Assembly (NCBI GenBank): GCA_964627995.1
Contig: CAZVLN010000002.1
Coordinates: 1 to 64,000, forward strand
Reading direction: 5' to 3'
Origin: JAWLFI01 sp964627995
Lineage (GTDB): Bacteria > Bacteroidota > Bacteroidia > Chitinophagales > Saprospiraceae
DNA: 64,000 nucleotides
The notes below the pieces were generated by a model, which was not told where the DNA came from, did no database searches, and saw nothing but the letters and a program-made list of their open reading frames with translations. Of this stretch, positions 51,475 through 59,724 are shown in pieces; position 1 is the stretch's first letter; each line of letters starts with the position of its first letter. Position numbers and translations under genes: made by a program.

Positions 51475-52584
51475 TTGATATTTCAAAAAATAGGTCTTTT
51501 ACGCTTTAAAAATTACGGAAATGCCGCCTTCGAGCTTTCTAATAGGGTCGTATGTATAACGGGATCTAATGGTGTAGGAAAGACTAATTTACTTGATGCG
51601 ATTAGTTATTGTTGTTGGGGGAAGAGTTATTTTCAAAGTACTGACAAACAATGTGTATTGGAAGGTGCTGATTTTTTCCGCATTGAAGGAGAGCTAGTCG
51701 ATTCGGGAAATAAGCAGCACAATGTAGCAGCGACATATCAAAAGGGTGCAGGTAAGGAACTATTTTGGAATGATAAGAAATATGACCGCTTGTCAGACCA
51801 CTTAGGTAAATTGCCTTTAGTTGTAGTATCGCCAGATGATATTATAGAATTTTTAAGTGGCAGTAAGGAGCGAAGACGGTTTATAGATTTCACCCTGAGC
51901 CAGTATGACAAAAAATACTTGTTAGCATTAGTTGAGTATCGTCGCCTACTGAAACAACGAAATGCATACCTGAAATCGCAAGAGGATACAAGACGTTTAG
52001 ATCGAACATTGCTAGAAACAATGGGCAAACAAATGGAAGAGCCTGCTCAATATATCTATGAAAAGCGAAAATTATTTATGGAGTCTTTTGGACCAGCTGT
52101 GGGGGATAGGCATCGTTTAATTTCAGATAATAACGAACTGGTTTCTTGTGTATATCGCTCCCCTTTAGAGAAAGCTTCGTTTTCACAGTGGATAGATAAT
52201 AATCTCGAAAAAGATATAGCGATGGGCCGCACTCTCCAGGGTATTCATAAAGATGACATGAAGGTTCTGATTAACGGAGCCCCCCTAAAAATCAGGGCCT
52301 CACAGGGACAACTTAAATCCTTTATTCTTGCTCTTAAAACTGCTCAGTTTCAGTGGTTATATCGGAAGTTAAACAAACGTCCTATTTTACTTCTCGATGA
52401 TTTTTTTGAAAAGCTTGACAGGAATCGCTTATCTTCATTGATGCGAATGGTGGTTGAAATGGATTTCGGACAAATATTTTTGACAGATACTGACAAAAAT
52501 AGAGTGAGCGAGTTATTTAAGGAAAATGATATTTCCTTTCAACTTATTGATATACCCGGAGCACCATTTAATGAAGAAGAATAA
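51475..52584 (+). CDS. recF: DNA replication and repair protein RecF
   Basis: A 369-residue SMC-like ATPase that loads RecA at gaps with RecO and RecR. Seen: IGLLRFKNYGNAAFELSN at the N-terminus, Walker A ITGSNGVGKTNLLDAI (about 28-43), signature-like IRASQGQLKSFILALK and Walker B PILLLDDFFEKLDRNR. Start is TTG 51475, which gives the expected family N-terminus; the ATG 8 bases upstream is in another frame and stops after three codons. Followed by DUF721, a typical Bacteroidota pairing. Confidence 0.92.
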   Translation: MIFQKIGLLRFKNYGNAAFELSNRVVCITGSNGVGKTNLLDAISYCCWGKSYFQSTDKQCVLEGADFFRIEGELVDSGNKQHNVAATYQKGAGKELFWNDKKYDRLSDHLGKLPLVVVSPDDIIEFLSGSKERRRFIDFTLSQYDKKYLLALVEYRRLLKQRNAYLKSQEDTRRLDRTLLETMGKQMEEPAQYIYEKRKLFMESFGPAVGDRHRLISDNNELVSCVYRSPLEKASFSQWIDNNLEKDIAMGRTLQGIHKDDMKVLINGAPLKIRASQGQLKSFILALKTAQFQWLYRKLNKRPILLLDDFFEKLDRNRLSSLMRMVVEMDFGQIFLTDTDKNRVSELFKENDISFQLIDIPGAPFNEEE

Positions 52585-52596
52585 GTTTTTATAAGG

Positions 52597-52890
52597 ATGG
52601 GAAGTCGAAATGAAAAAAAAATTGGTGATCTATTAAAGAAGATGGTAGATCGAGGAGACCAGTGGTCCGAAAAAATCCAATCTGAACGATTGAAACAGGC
52701 GTGGAAGAAGTGCATGGGCCCCATGATCTCCGGTTATACTCACCAAATATATTTCTCCAAAGGCACACTTTATGTCAAGCTAACTTCATCCGTACTAAGG
52801 CATGAGTTACAACTGGGCAGAGATAAGTTACAGTCTAATATAAATGAGGAGATGGGGCAGGATATCATCAATAAAATAGTTATTCGATAA
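52597..52890 (+). CDS. DUF721 domain-containing protein
   Basis: A 97-residue protein of the DUF721 (DciA-like N-region) family. Seen: WKKCMGPMISGYTHQIYFSK and LYVKLTSSVLRHELQLGRDKL. DciA is the ancestral helicase loader in many bacteria; whether this short Bacteroidota form works in helicase loading is unproven, though the recF neighbour fits a replication role. ATG at 52597, 12 bases after recF. A strong bidirectional terminator begins at its stop. Confidence 0.85.
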   Translation: MGSRNEKKIGDLLKKMVDRGDQWSEKIQSERLKQAWKKCMGPMISGYTHQIYFSKGTLYVKLTSSVLRHELQLGRDKLQSNINEEMGQDIINKIVIR

Positions 52891-52924
52891 AAAAAAGCCA
52901 GTTGCTCGGGCAACTGGCTTTTTT
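52891..52924. terminator. Bidirectional terminator between recF-DUF721 and the subtilase gene
   Basis: Perfect 15-bp stem AAAAAAGCCAGTTGC (52891-52905), loop TCGG, GCAACTGGCTTTTTT (52910-52924). A-run and T-run flanks make it work in both directions, as expected between convergent genes. Confidence 0.9.
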
Positions 52925-52949
52925 AAGCTGAAAAACATCTTTTCCATCT

Positions 52950-54593
52950 TTATTTTTTACCCTTGGTATTCATAGCTAGTTTAACAGCTTCATAGGCATT
53001 AACAGTACCACCAGTTACTGATAGGCTAGAAAAAGGAACCAAATCTTGAGTACCTGGTTTCTTAACGTCCATATCAATTCGAGTAGCACTTTCTAGAAGT
53101 ATTTCTTTAACTTGTTTTGCAGTAAGATCGGGGAAGTAGGAGCGAATAAGAGCCGCTACACCTGCAACCACAGGCGCCGCCATAGAGGTTCCCTGCGCAT
53201 CTTGGTACTCGTTATCTGGTGCTGTGGAATAAATCGCTACTCCCGGAGCAAATAAATCAACCTCTTCTTTTCCATAATTTGAAAAACTAGCCGGGATGTT
53301 TTCATCAGTAACATAACTTAGAGCGCCAACTTCTATCCAGTTGTCATCTGCACTTTTAGAACAAAATAAGCATCGTTTATCATAGGAGTCATTCGGGAAA
53401 TTTTGTGAGTTGTCATTGTTTTGCGCGCTATTTCCTGCGGCGTGCACCAAAAGCACATCATTTTTTGCAGCATATTTTACTGCCTCATCCACTACTTTTT
53501 TATTCCAGGAATACCCTTTTCCAAAACTCATATTGATGACAGATGCCCCATTGTCCACAGCGTAAATAATAGCTGAGGCTACATCCTTATCTCTTTCATC
53601 ACCATCAGGAACAGCCCGAATAGTCATTATTTTTGCCATGTCAGCTACACCATTTAAGCCAAGGTCGTTGTTTCGATCTGCAGCAATTATACCAGATACA
53701 TGAGTACCATGGAAAGCATCTGGGCCTTCATATTCGTTATTACCATAATCTCTTTGATAGGGGTCACTGTAATCATCTCCTACAATAGGACGAGGGTTAA
53801 AGTCTATATTGTAATGGTATTCTGCTTGCGTTTCAAAATAATCAATAGCACCGCTAAGTCCTTCCTCAACGGCATCTCTGATATAATCTACAGTGACTTC
53901 CTCTTTCTCTTCGGATTTAAGACCATTTTTTGCAATATTGATAACCAATGCTAATGAAGAATTTCCTTCTGTATTTACTTCTTCAAGCATTTGGAGATTT
54001 AAAGGGTTCTTACCGACTACTTTTTCTAATTCATCCAAGCCATTGAATATGTTAGCTTTTTGCTGCTTGTAGCGATCAAGATTTTTTTCTGCGCTTTCCC
54101 TTCCTTTTTTTGTATCGCGCATCACCTTCAGATAACGAGCATACTCTTGTTTTTCATCATTATTCAAGGTCGTGGGATTCGAAACATCTTTAAATTTTTC
54201 ATGGTACATCCGATATAGTCGGGTGACTTCCAAATTATCCTGAGCTACATTGCCCTCTGGTCCGCCGATAAAATTCCAACCGTTAACATCATCGACATAC
54301 CCGTTATTATCATCATCCTTGCCATTTCCCATGATTTCATTTGGATTGACCCACATGATATTCGAGAGATCCTCATGCTCTTCATCTACTCCGGAGTCTA
54401 TAACTGCTACTACAACTTCTTTACCTTTTTTTCCCTCCAGCAAAGTGTATGCTTTTTCGGTTTCAGCACCGTATACACTATCTGTATCGAAAGCTAGATT
54501 AAACCAGTTTTCAGGAGCTTGACCAAAAGTCAGTGCCGTAAAACTAAAGATTAAGGAAAAGGCCAGAATTGATTTTTTCATATGTTTTTTCAT
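52950..54593 (-). CDS. S8 family serine peptidase
   Basis: A 547-residue exported subtilase. Seen: signal peptide (about 5-25, LAFSLIFSFTALTFGQ), Asp66 in VVAVIDSGVDEEHEDL, a calcium-site-like NGKDDDNNGYVDDVNGW, His in FHGTHVSGIIAADRN, Asn in VHAAGNSAQNN and Ser in AQGTSMAAPVVAGVAAL. The full triad is intact. About 150 mostly helical residues are inserted between the Asp and His blocks (about 115-270), a feature of a Bacteroidota subgroup. No T9SS tail. Two ATGs (54593, 54581) could start it. Confidence 0.9.
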   Translation of the reverse strand: MKKHMKKSILAFSLIFSFTALTFGQAPENWFNLAFDTDSVYGAETEKAYTLLEGKKGKEVVVAVIDSGVDEEHEDLSNIMWVNPNEIMGNGKDDDNNGYVDDVNGWNFIGGPEGNVAQDNLEVTRLYRMYHEKFKDVSNPTTLNNDEKQEYARYLKVMRDTKKGRESAEKNLDRYKQQKANIFNGLDELEKVVGKNPLNLQMLEEVNTEGNSSLALVINIAKNGLKSEEKEEVTVDYIRDAVEEGLSGAIDYFETQAEYHYNIDFNPRPIVGDDYSDPYQRDYGNNEYEGPDAFHGTHVSGIIAADRNNDLGLNGVADMAKIMTIRAVPDGDERDKDVASAIIYAVDNGASVINMSFGKGYSWNKKVVDEAVKYAAKNDVLLVHAAGNSAQNNDNSQNFPNDSYDKRCLFCSKSADDNWIEVGALSYVTDENIPASFSNYGKEEVDLFAPGVAIYSTAPDNEYQDAQGTSMAAPVVAGVAALIRSYFPDLTAKQVKEILLESATRIDMDVKKPGTQDLVPFSSLSVTGGTVNAYEAVKLAMNTKGKK

Positions 54594-54621
54594 TTCAATT
54601 ATGTATGATTTTTGAATAGTC

Positions 54622-54629
54622 CAAATATA
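54622..54629 (-). promoter_or_regulatory. Bacteroidota -7 promoter element (TATATTTG) for the subtilase gene
   Basis: Minus-strand TATATTTG matches TAnnTTTG exactly, 28 bases upstream of the ATG at 54593. A TTG at the proper distance is not evident. The 54594-54907 intergenic region otherwise holds repeat copy E and, near the nrnA start, a weaker match CATATTTG at about 54894-54901. Confidence 0.5.
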
Positions 54630-54708
54630 AGGAATTTGCTTAGCTGATTTCGATTTAATGGACGGAAATCAATTTTGACTCGACGAATAAGGGGAAATAA
54701 TACATTTT

Positions 54709-54836
54709 AAGCGGCCGGCAGGCCGCAAGCGCGAGGGATAGTAGGCAGGCTCTGGCCGTCCGGGAACCAGTGGGACCGGACCGAAGTGCCGAATAGCCCG
54801 GTCCCTTCTGAGCTTAAGGGAAGAAGGGACGCGCCC
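54709..54836 (-). repeat. GC-rich hairpin intergenic element, copy E
   Basis: On the minus strand it begins GGGCGC; first hairpin arms are GTCCCTTCT (54801-54809) and AGAAGGGAC (54822-54830), followed by CGGGCTATTCGG. It ends GCGCTTGCGGCC-TGCC-GGCCGCTT, almost the same as the end of copy B. Unlike the other copies it lies between divergent genes rather than directly after a stop codon. Confidence 0.68.
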
Positions 54837-54907
54837 TAATGACTTGTACATGAGTATTATGATAAAATTATGATGGGTTTTACGCTAAAATTCGCATATT
54901 TGCGGCC

Positions 54908-55924
54908 ATGCTTATAACGCCAAATATCGATACCATTTCAGAGTGGCTTGCTCTTCCTAGAGATATCGTCTTGTTATCCCATCGGAATCCTGATGGAGAT
55001 GCATTAGGGTCTTCCTTAGCTCTACGGTCATATTTTTTGAATCGGGGGCACGGGGTGAAGGTCTGTTTGCCTAGTGAGTATCCTGCTAATTTTGAGTGGA
55101 TGCCTGGGGCAAAAGAGATTTTGGTCTACGATATAGAGGCAGAGGTTTGCAAAGCAGCAATTGACCAAGCCAACTTAATCATCTGTTGTGATTTTAATAG
55201 CTTAGACCGCATTGATAAAATGGGTGAGATGGTATCTGAGAAAGAAAATACACCTGTTTTTCTGATCGACCATCATATAGATCCGGAACCATTTGCCGAT
55301 GAGGTGTATTCAGATCCCTCTGCCAGCTCTACTTGCGAATTAGTTGTAGAGTTTTTGACCTTATTGGGCGCCGATGAACGCTTAGATCGAGATGTGGCTG
55401 AGGCATGTTACACGGGTATTATCACAGATACTGGAAGGTTTCGGCATTCTATTTCCGCTCGCTTATTTGAAATTGCGGCAAGACTTGCAGCTTCTGGCGT
55501 GCGTGACAATATGATCAACGATTATATATTTAATAGCGCTACTGAAAAACAATTGCGGCTCTTAGGTTATTCCTTATATGAAAGGTTGGAAGTATTGGAA
55601 GACTACGACACTGCAATTATATCACTTTCAAAAGATGATTATAAAAAATTTGCAATAACTCGTGGTGATACGGAAGGCATTGTTAATTATATGCTTTCAA
55701 TGCCGCATATTAAATTAGCCGCATTCATAACTGAGCAGCCAACCATTACTAAATACTCTTTGCGTTCCAAAGGTGATATTTCAGTTCAAAAAATGGCGCG
55801 AAAACACTTCAACGGAGGTGGACACAAAAATGCCTCAGGAGGAGCTTTGAAAATTTCACTTCAAAAAGCAATAGATAAATTCAAAAAAGTACTTCCTGAG
55901 TATATGGGAAGTCCGATTTTATAA
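54908..55924 (+). CDS. nrnA: DHH/DHHA1 phosphoesterase, NrnA-like (oligoribonuclease / pAp phosphatase)
   Basis: A 338-residue manganese-type phosphoesterase. Seen: SHRNPDGDALGSSLALR (about 25-41), CDFNSLDRIDKMG, the DHH motif LIDHHIDPEP, GIITDTGRFRHS and the DHHA1 RNA-binding motif FNGGGHKNASGGAL near 300-313. NrnA enzymes degrade short oligoribonucleotides and dephosphorylate 3'-phosphoadenosine-5'-phosphate. Full length with ATG at 54908. Starts 17 bases before the FKBP gene on the same strand. Confidence 0.92.
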   Translation: MLITPNIDTISEWLALPRDIVLLSHRNPDGDALGSSLALRSYFLNRGHGVKVCLPSEYPANFEWMPGAKEILVYDIEAEVCKAAIDQANLIICCDFNSLDRIDKMGEMVSEKENTPVFLIDHHIDPEPFADEVYSDPSASSTCELVVEFLTLLGADERLDRDVAEACYTGIITDTGRFRHSISARLFEIAARLAASGVRDNMINDYIFNSATEKQLRLLGYSLYERLEVLEDYDTAIISLSKDDYKKFAITRGDTEGIVNYMLSMPHIKLAAFITEQPTITKYSLRSKGDISVQKMARKHFNGGGHKNASGGALKISLQKAIDKFKKVLPEYMGSPIL

Positions 55925-55941
55925 TGTAGATTAAATCAACT

Positions 55942-56793
55942 ATGAAAACATCATTTTTTCTTTCAATTTTAGCACTGTTAACTTTATATGCATGTGAATC
56001 TCAGCAACAAGAGAGTAAAACTGTGGCTGGGTATGAAGTAGAGTATCATGTACAAAATCCTTTGACGGATGGTCGCGCGCAGGTCGGGGATTTTGTCACT
56101 TATACCATCAATATTTCTTCTGGAGAAAACCAAGTGGTACCAGAGGCTATGGAACAAACGAGCCAAATTAATTCGGATGGGTCTGACCCCATTAGTCAAG
56201 TCCTTATGACTTTGTCTGTTGATGATAGTGTATCTATCAATGTGCCTTTAGATTCCCTACCACCGGCAGCTCTTGAAGACCCTAAAATTACTGATGAAGG
56301 AATAGTGTATCATATTAAGATGAATGAAATCGTCGATGAAGAATCTTACATGTTGGAGCAGTCTAAAATGCGTCAGGCTCAAGCGGATCAAAAATTAAAA
56401 GTTGATTCACTATTAGACGTGTATTTGGAACAGTATAAAAATGGAACGCTCGAAGGCCTCGAGACAACAGCGAATGGTGTAGAGTATATTGTTTTAGATG
56501 AGGGTACAGGTGCTTCTATTGAAAAGAATGACCAACTCAATGTTCATTATGTGGGCAGACTCATTTCAACAGGTAATGAATTTGATAATTCTCTTGAGCG
56601 TGGTCAGCCATTGCCATTGGAAGTTGGTGTTGGTAGTGTAATTCAAGGTTGGGATGAAGGCCTTCTCGCATTTAATCGCGGTGATGTAGGTCTATTATTC
56701 ATACCCTCTGAATTGGCTTATGGCGAGGCAGGAAGTGGACCTATTCCAGCGGATTCGGATTTATTATTCTATGTGGATATTCTTGAGAAATAA
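55942..56793 (+). CDS. FKBP-type peptidyl-prolyl isomerase lipoprotein
   Basis: A 283-residue probable lipoprotein. Seen: lipobox LYAC at about 15-18 after MKTSFFLSILALLTL; an N-terminal region that looks like a degenerate FKBP-like domain (VGDFVTYTINISSGENQVV); and a C-terminal FKBP domain (about 175-283) with LNVHYVGRLISTGNEFDNS, GSVIQGWDEGLLAFNRGDVG and IPSELAYGEAGSGPIPADS. It should catalyse proline isomerisation in the periplasm, helping outer-membrane or secreted protein folding. Placed between nrnA and prfB. Confidence 0.88.
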   Translation: MKTSFFLSILALLTLYACESQQQESKTVAGYEVEYHVQNPLTDGRAQVGDFVTYTINISSGENQVVPEAMEQTSQINSDGSDPISQVLMTLSVDDSVSINVPLDSLPPAALEDPKITDEGIVYHIKMNEIVDEESYMLEQSKMRQAQADQKLKVDSLLDVYLEQYKNGTLEGLETTANGVEYIVLDEGTGASIEKNDQLNVHYVGRLISTGNEFDNSLERGQPLPLEVGVGSVIQGWDEGLLAFNRGDVGLLFIPSELAYGEAGSGPIPADSDLLFYVDILEK

Positions 56794-56829
56794 CTGCTTG
56801 ATATTTTCTCAACATTAAATTTTTAAACT

Positions 56830-57910
56830 ATGACATCTGACCAGTTAGATGCCCTAAAAGAGCGCTTGCTTTTATTGAGGAGGTATCTTTGACGTCGATA
56901 GACGAGAAAGAGAATTAGAAGATTATGAGTTGCGTGCTGCTGCTCCGGGATTGTGGGATGATCCTCCCGCAGCTGAAAGCTTGATGAAAGATATAAAAAG
57001 AGAGAAATCCTGGCTATCGCTTTACAGTAAAGTTCAGGAAGAGGTGGAGCAGGTTGAAGTTCTATTTGAGTTTTTGAATGAAGGTGAAGGTTCTGAAGAT
57101 GAAGTAGAGAGGGCATATCAGAAGGCAGTAAAGGTAATTGAAGACCTTGAGTTTCGATCCACCCTGAACAAGCCTGAAGATGAACTTAGTTGTGTTTTAG
57201 AAATAAATGCTGGTGCGGGTGGCACGGAAAGTTGCGATTGGTCTGCTATGCTGCAGCGTATGTACATGATGTGGGCTGAGAAAAATGGGTATAAGGTATC
57301 TATCCTAAATATTCAAGACGGTGATGTAGCAGGTGTCAAAAGTGTTTCTGTTGAAATTGATGGGGATTATGCATATGGATTATTGAAAAACGAAAACGGT
57401 GTACACAGGCTGGTTCGAATTAGTCCTTTTAATGCTCAGGGGAAACGCATGACCTCATTTGCTTCGGTATTTGTCCATCCTATGGTTGACGATCGAATCG
57501 AAGTTGAAATAAATCCGGCTGATCTTAGATGGGATACTTTTCGGGCTAGTGGTGCAGGGGGGCAGCATGTTAATAAAACGGAATCTGCCGTTCGCGTGAC
57601 TCATGAGCCTACAGGAATAGTAGTTGAATGTCAGCAGGAACGGTCTCAACATATGAATAGAGACAAGGCTATGCAAATGTTGAAATCGCGTCTTTACGAG
57701 AAAAAAATGCAAGAGCAGTTGGCCGAAAAAGACAAAGTGGAAGCTGGAAAAATGGCTAATGAATGGGGTTCTCAAATACGTTCTTATGTACTAGATGATC
57801 GAAGAGTTAAAGATCATCGCACTCAACATCAGACCCCACAAACAGAAGCTGTTTTAGATGGTGACATTGATGAATTTCTAAAGGCCTCCCTGATGTCACA
57901 CGATACCTAG
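56830..57910 (+). CDS. prfB: Peptide chain release factor 2, expressed by +1 programmed frameshift
   Basis: Recognises UAA and UGA stop codons. The gene is two frames: 20 codons from ATG 56830 (MTSDQLDALKERLLLLRRYL) to an in-frame TGA at 56890-56892, then 339 codons in the +1 frame from GAC 56891 (DVDRRERELEDYELRAA). Seen: codon-recognition loop ISPFNAQGKRM and catalytic ASGAGGQHVNKTESAVR. The joined product is 359 residues, close to E. coli RF2 (365). The frameshift site matches the E. coli one at 15 of 16 bases, so this is regulation and not a defect. Confidence 0.95.
56878..56893 (+). promoter_or_regulatory. prfB programmed frameshift signal
   Basis: AGGAGGTATCTTTGAC: an internal Shine-Dalgarno-like AGGAGG, the slippery CTT, the in-frame TGA and the following C. 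When RF2 is scarce, ribosomes pause at TGA and shift +1, giving autoregulation. Only one base differs from the E. coli signal AGGGGGTATCTTTGAC. Confidence 0.95.
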
Positions 57911-57919
57911 TACTATATA

Positions 57920-58240
57920 CTAATCCCTCACATTCCGGTAGATCCATTTAGTATAATTTTCATTAGCCCTTACTTCCCAATGTAAAATGCACGGAGTTTC
58001 ATAAGGGTGTAGATTTTCAGCAAAGGTTGTAAATGCTGAAATGAGGTGAATGCCTGTTTTTACAATACTGACAAATTCATCTTCTTGCACCACTTTAGAC
58101 TCCCATAAAAAAGTGCTGTCTATTGGAAATATATTTCCGCACGCAATCCATTTTTCTTGTATACAATCGTTTACAAAACTCTCAGCTTCCGCTTTTGAAG
58201 CATGGGTGATATAGAATATTGCGAAATCTGTTTTTTCCAT
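57920..58240 (-). CDS. cutA: CutA1 divalent cation tolerance protein
   Basis: A 106-residue protein of the CutA1 trimeric ferredoxin-like fold. Seen: FYITHASKAEAESFVNDCIQ, CGNIFPIDSTFLWESKV, EFVSIVKTG and ENLHPYETPCILHWEV, the conserved family blocks. Linked to copper tolerance in E. coli, but the general role is unclear. ATG at 58240. It is convergent with prfB (9 bases apart) and its upstream region is shared with the divergent dehydrogenase gene. Confidence 0.88.
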   Translation of the reverse strand: MEKTDFAIFYITHASKAEAESFVNDCIQEKWIACGNIFPIDSTFLWESKVVQEDEFVSIVKTGIHLISAFTTFAENLHPYETPCILHWEVRANENYTKWIYRNVRD

Positions 58241-58387
58241 TTGGATACTTTTTAGGCTATTAAATTCTTGCTCTTACGGTATGATTTATACGTATTTGGG
58301 ACAATTATTTTCAAATAGTGTCTCAAGATCCGCTTTCTTCTATTCATTTGTTTTTTCTATTTTCGTTGATCAAAATAGGAATTGATC

Positions 58388-59278
58388 ATGAAAAACATCA
58401 CAGTTATAGGAGCAGGGACAATGGGCAATGGAATTGCACACGTATTTGCAATGAACGGATACAAGGTAAATGTCGTAGATGTCAATACCAGTGCACTAGA
58501 AGCTGCTAAGGAAACCATTTCTTCCAATTTACAGCGAATGGTTAAGAAAGAAAAAATTTCTGAAGAGTTAAAAGAGTCCACGGTAGAGCGATTGAGCTGG
58601 CATACATCAATGGATGGAGCTGTAAAGGATGCTGAACTAATTGTTGAGGCAGCAACAGAAAATGTGGATTTGAAGCTTAAAATTTTTAAGCAGATGAGCG
58701 AAATGGCTCAGGATAATGCGATACTAGCGACGAACACCTCTTCAATTAGTATAACCAAAATTGCTTCAGTTACAAATTGTCCGGAGCGAGTTGTGGGTAT
58801 GCATTTTATGAATCCAGTGCCGATCATGAAGTTAGTCGAAGTTATTCGAGGGTACAGCACTTCTGATAACGTGGCGAATAGAATTGTAGATCTGAGCAAG
58901 GATATAGGAAAAGTTCCTGTTTTAGCTAATGACTATCCTGGTTTTGTGGCTAATCGTATTCTTATGCCTATGATTAATGAAGCGATCTATACATTGCATG
59001 AAGGGGTAGCTGGAGTAAAAGAAATTGACACGATCATGAAACTAGGAATGGCTCACCCCATGGGCCCTCTTCAGTTAGCCGATTTTATAGGGCTAGATGT
59101 GTGTCTTTCAATTCTTGAAGTTTTGTACGATGGGTTTAAATTGGATAAGTATGCACCATGCCCTTTATTGGTTAATATGGTTGAAGCTAAAAAAATGGGA
59201 CGAAAGACTAAGGAAGGTTTTTACGACTATTCAAGTGGAGGAAAGGATGTTGAAGTGTCAAAATCCTTTTTGTCTTAA
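58388..59278 (+). CDS. 3-hydroxybutyryl-CoA / 3-hydroxyacyl-CoA dehydrogenase
   Basis: A 296-residue NAD-dependent dehydrogenase. Seen: Rossmann motif VIGAGTMGNGIAHVFAMNGY (about 6-25), NTSSISITKIA, catalytic His and Glu in MHFMNPVPIMKLVEVI, NDYPGFVANRILMP, and AHPMGPLQLADFIGLDVCLS. Length and motifs match the Hbd/PaaH group acting on short-chain 3-hydroxyacyl-CoA. ATG at 58388 was preferred to a TTG two codons upstream. Monocistronic, with a terminator just after its stop. Confidence 0.93.
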   Translation: MKNITVIGAGTMGNGIAHVFAMNGYKVNVVDVNTSALEAAKETISSNLQRMVKKEKISEELKESTVERLSWHTSMDGAVKDAELIVEAATENVDLKLKIFKQMSEMAQDNAILATNTSSISITKIASVTNCPERVVGMHFMNPVPIMKLVEVIRGYSTSDNVANRIVDLSKDIGKVPVLANDYPGFVANRILMPMINEAIYTLHEGVAGVKEIDTIMKLGMAHPMGPLQLADFIGLDVCLSILEVLYDGFKLDKYAPCPLLVNMVEAKKMGRKTKEGFYDYSSGGKDVEVSKSFLS

Positions 59279-59310
59279 GCAAATTATTCAATGAAAGGAA
59301 GATGAAAATA

Positions 59311-59345
59311 TGGAGGCGATATCGCTATCGCTTCCATTTTCTTTT
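59311..59345 (+). terminator. Terminator of the hydroxyacyl-CoA dehydrogenase gene, overlapping the S4 gene end
   Basis: TGGAGGCGATA, loop TCGC, TATCGCTTCCA (59311-59336; 11 bp with one G-U pair), then TTTTCTTTT. The right half lies inside the last codons and stop of the convergent S4-domain gene. Confidence 0.7.
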
Positions 59346-59720
59346 AAATTCCTCTAATTCTCTTCGTTCTTTTTTCGTAGGCCTGCCAGCCCCTTTTTCT
59401 CGCCGCTCTGGTTGGCTTTTGCCAATATACCACTCCTTGTATTTATTGAGTTCATCTTCCGGAGTCAGGTTTTTATAGCACTTTACAGCAATTGGTGCTC
59501 CGACACGCTTTTGAATGATTTTTTGAACTTGAAAGGTATAGTCAAATCCGTTTTTCTTAACTTCAACAATCTCACCTTCCTCTAAGGATTGGGCCGGCTT
59601 TGCCTTTTCTCCCTCTATTTTTACTTTTCCAGATTTACAGGCAGCATTGGATAAGGTTCTTGATTTAAAAATACGGACAGACCACAACCATTTATCTATT
59701 CTTCCTTTTTTCGACATCAT
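59325..59720 (-). CDS. S4-domain RNA-binding protein, Hsp15-like
   Basis: A 131-residue protein. Seen: N-terminal S4 domain RIDKWLWSVRIFKSRTLSNA with CKSGKVKIEGEKAKPAQSLE, then a very basic C-terminal tail (GAGRPTKKERRELEEFKRKW). The arrangement is that of Hsp15 (HslR), which rescues stalled 50S subunits with nascent chains in E. coli. Whether this copy is heat regulated cannot be seen. Start ATG 59720, with a second ATG one codon later. Four bases downstream of the DUF58 gene. Confidence 0.88.
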   Translation of the reverse strand: MMSKKGRIDKWLWSVRIFKSRTLSNAACKSGKVKIEGEKAKPAQSLEEGEIVEVKKNGFDYTFQVQKIIQKRVGAPIAVKCYKNLTPEDELNKYKEWYIGKSQPERREKGAGRPTKKERRELEEFKRKWKR

Positions 59721-59724
59721 CTAG

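Noticed and set aside
56890..56892. In-frame stop in prfB read as a pseudogene or sequencing error
   Set aside because: The surrounding sequence is the known RF2 programmed frameshift signal and the downstream frame is complete and full length.
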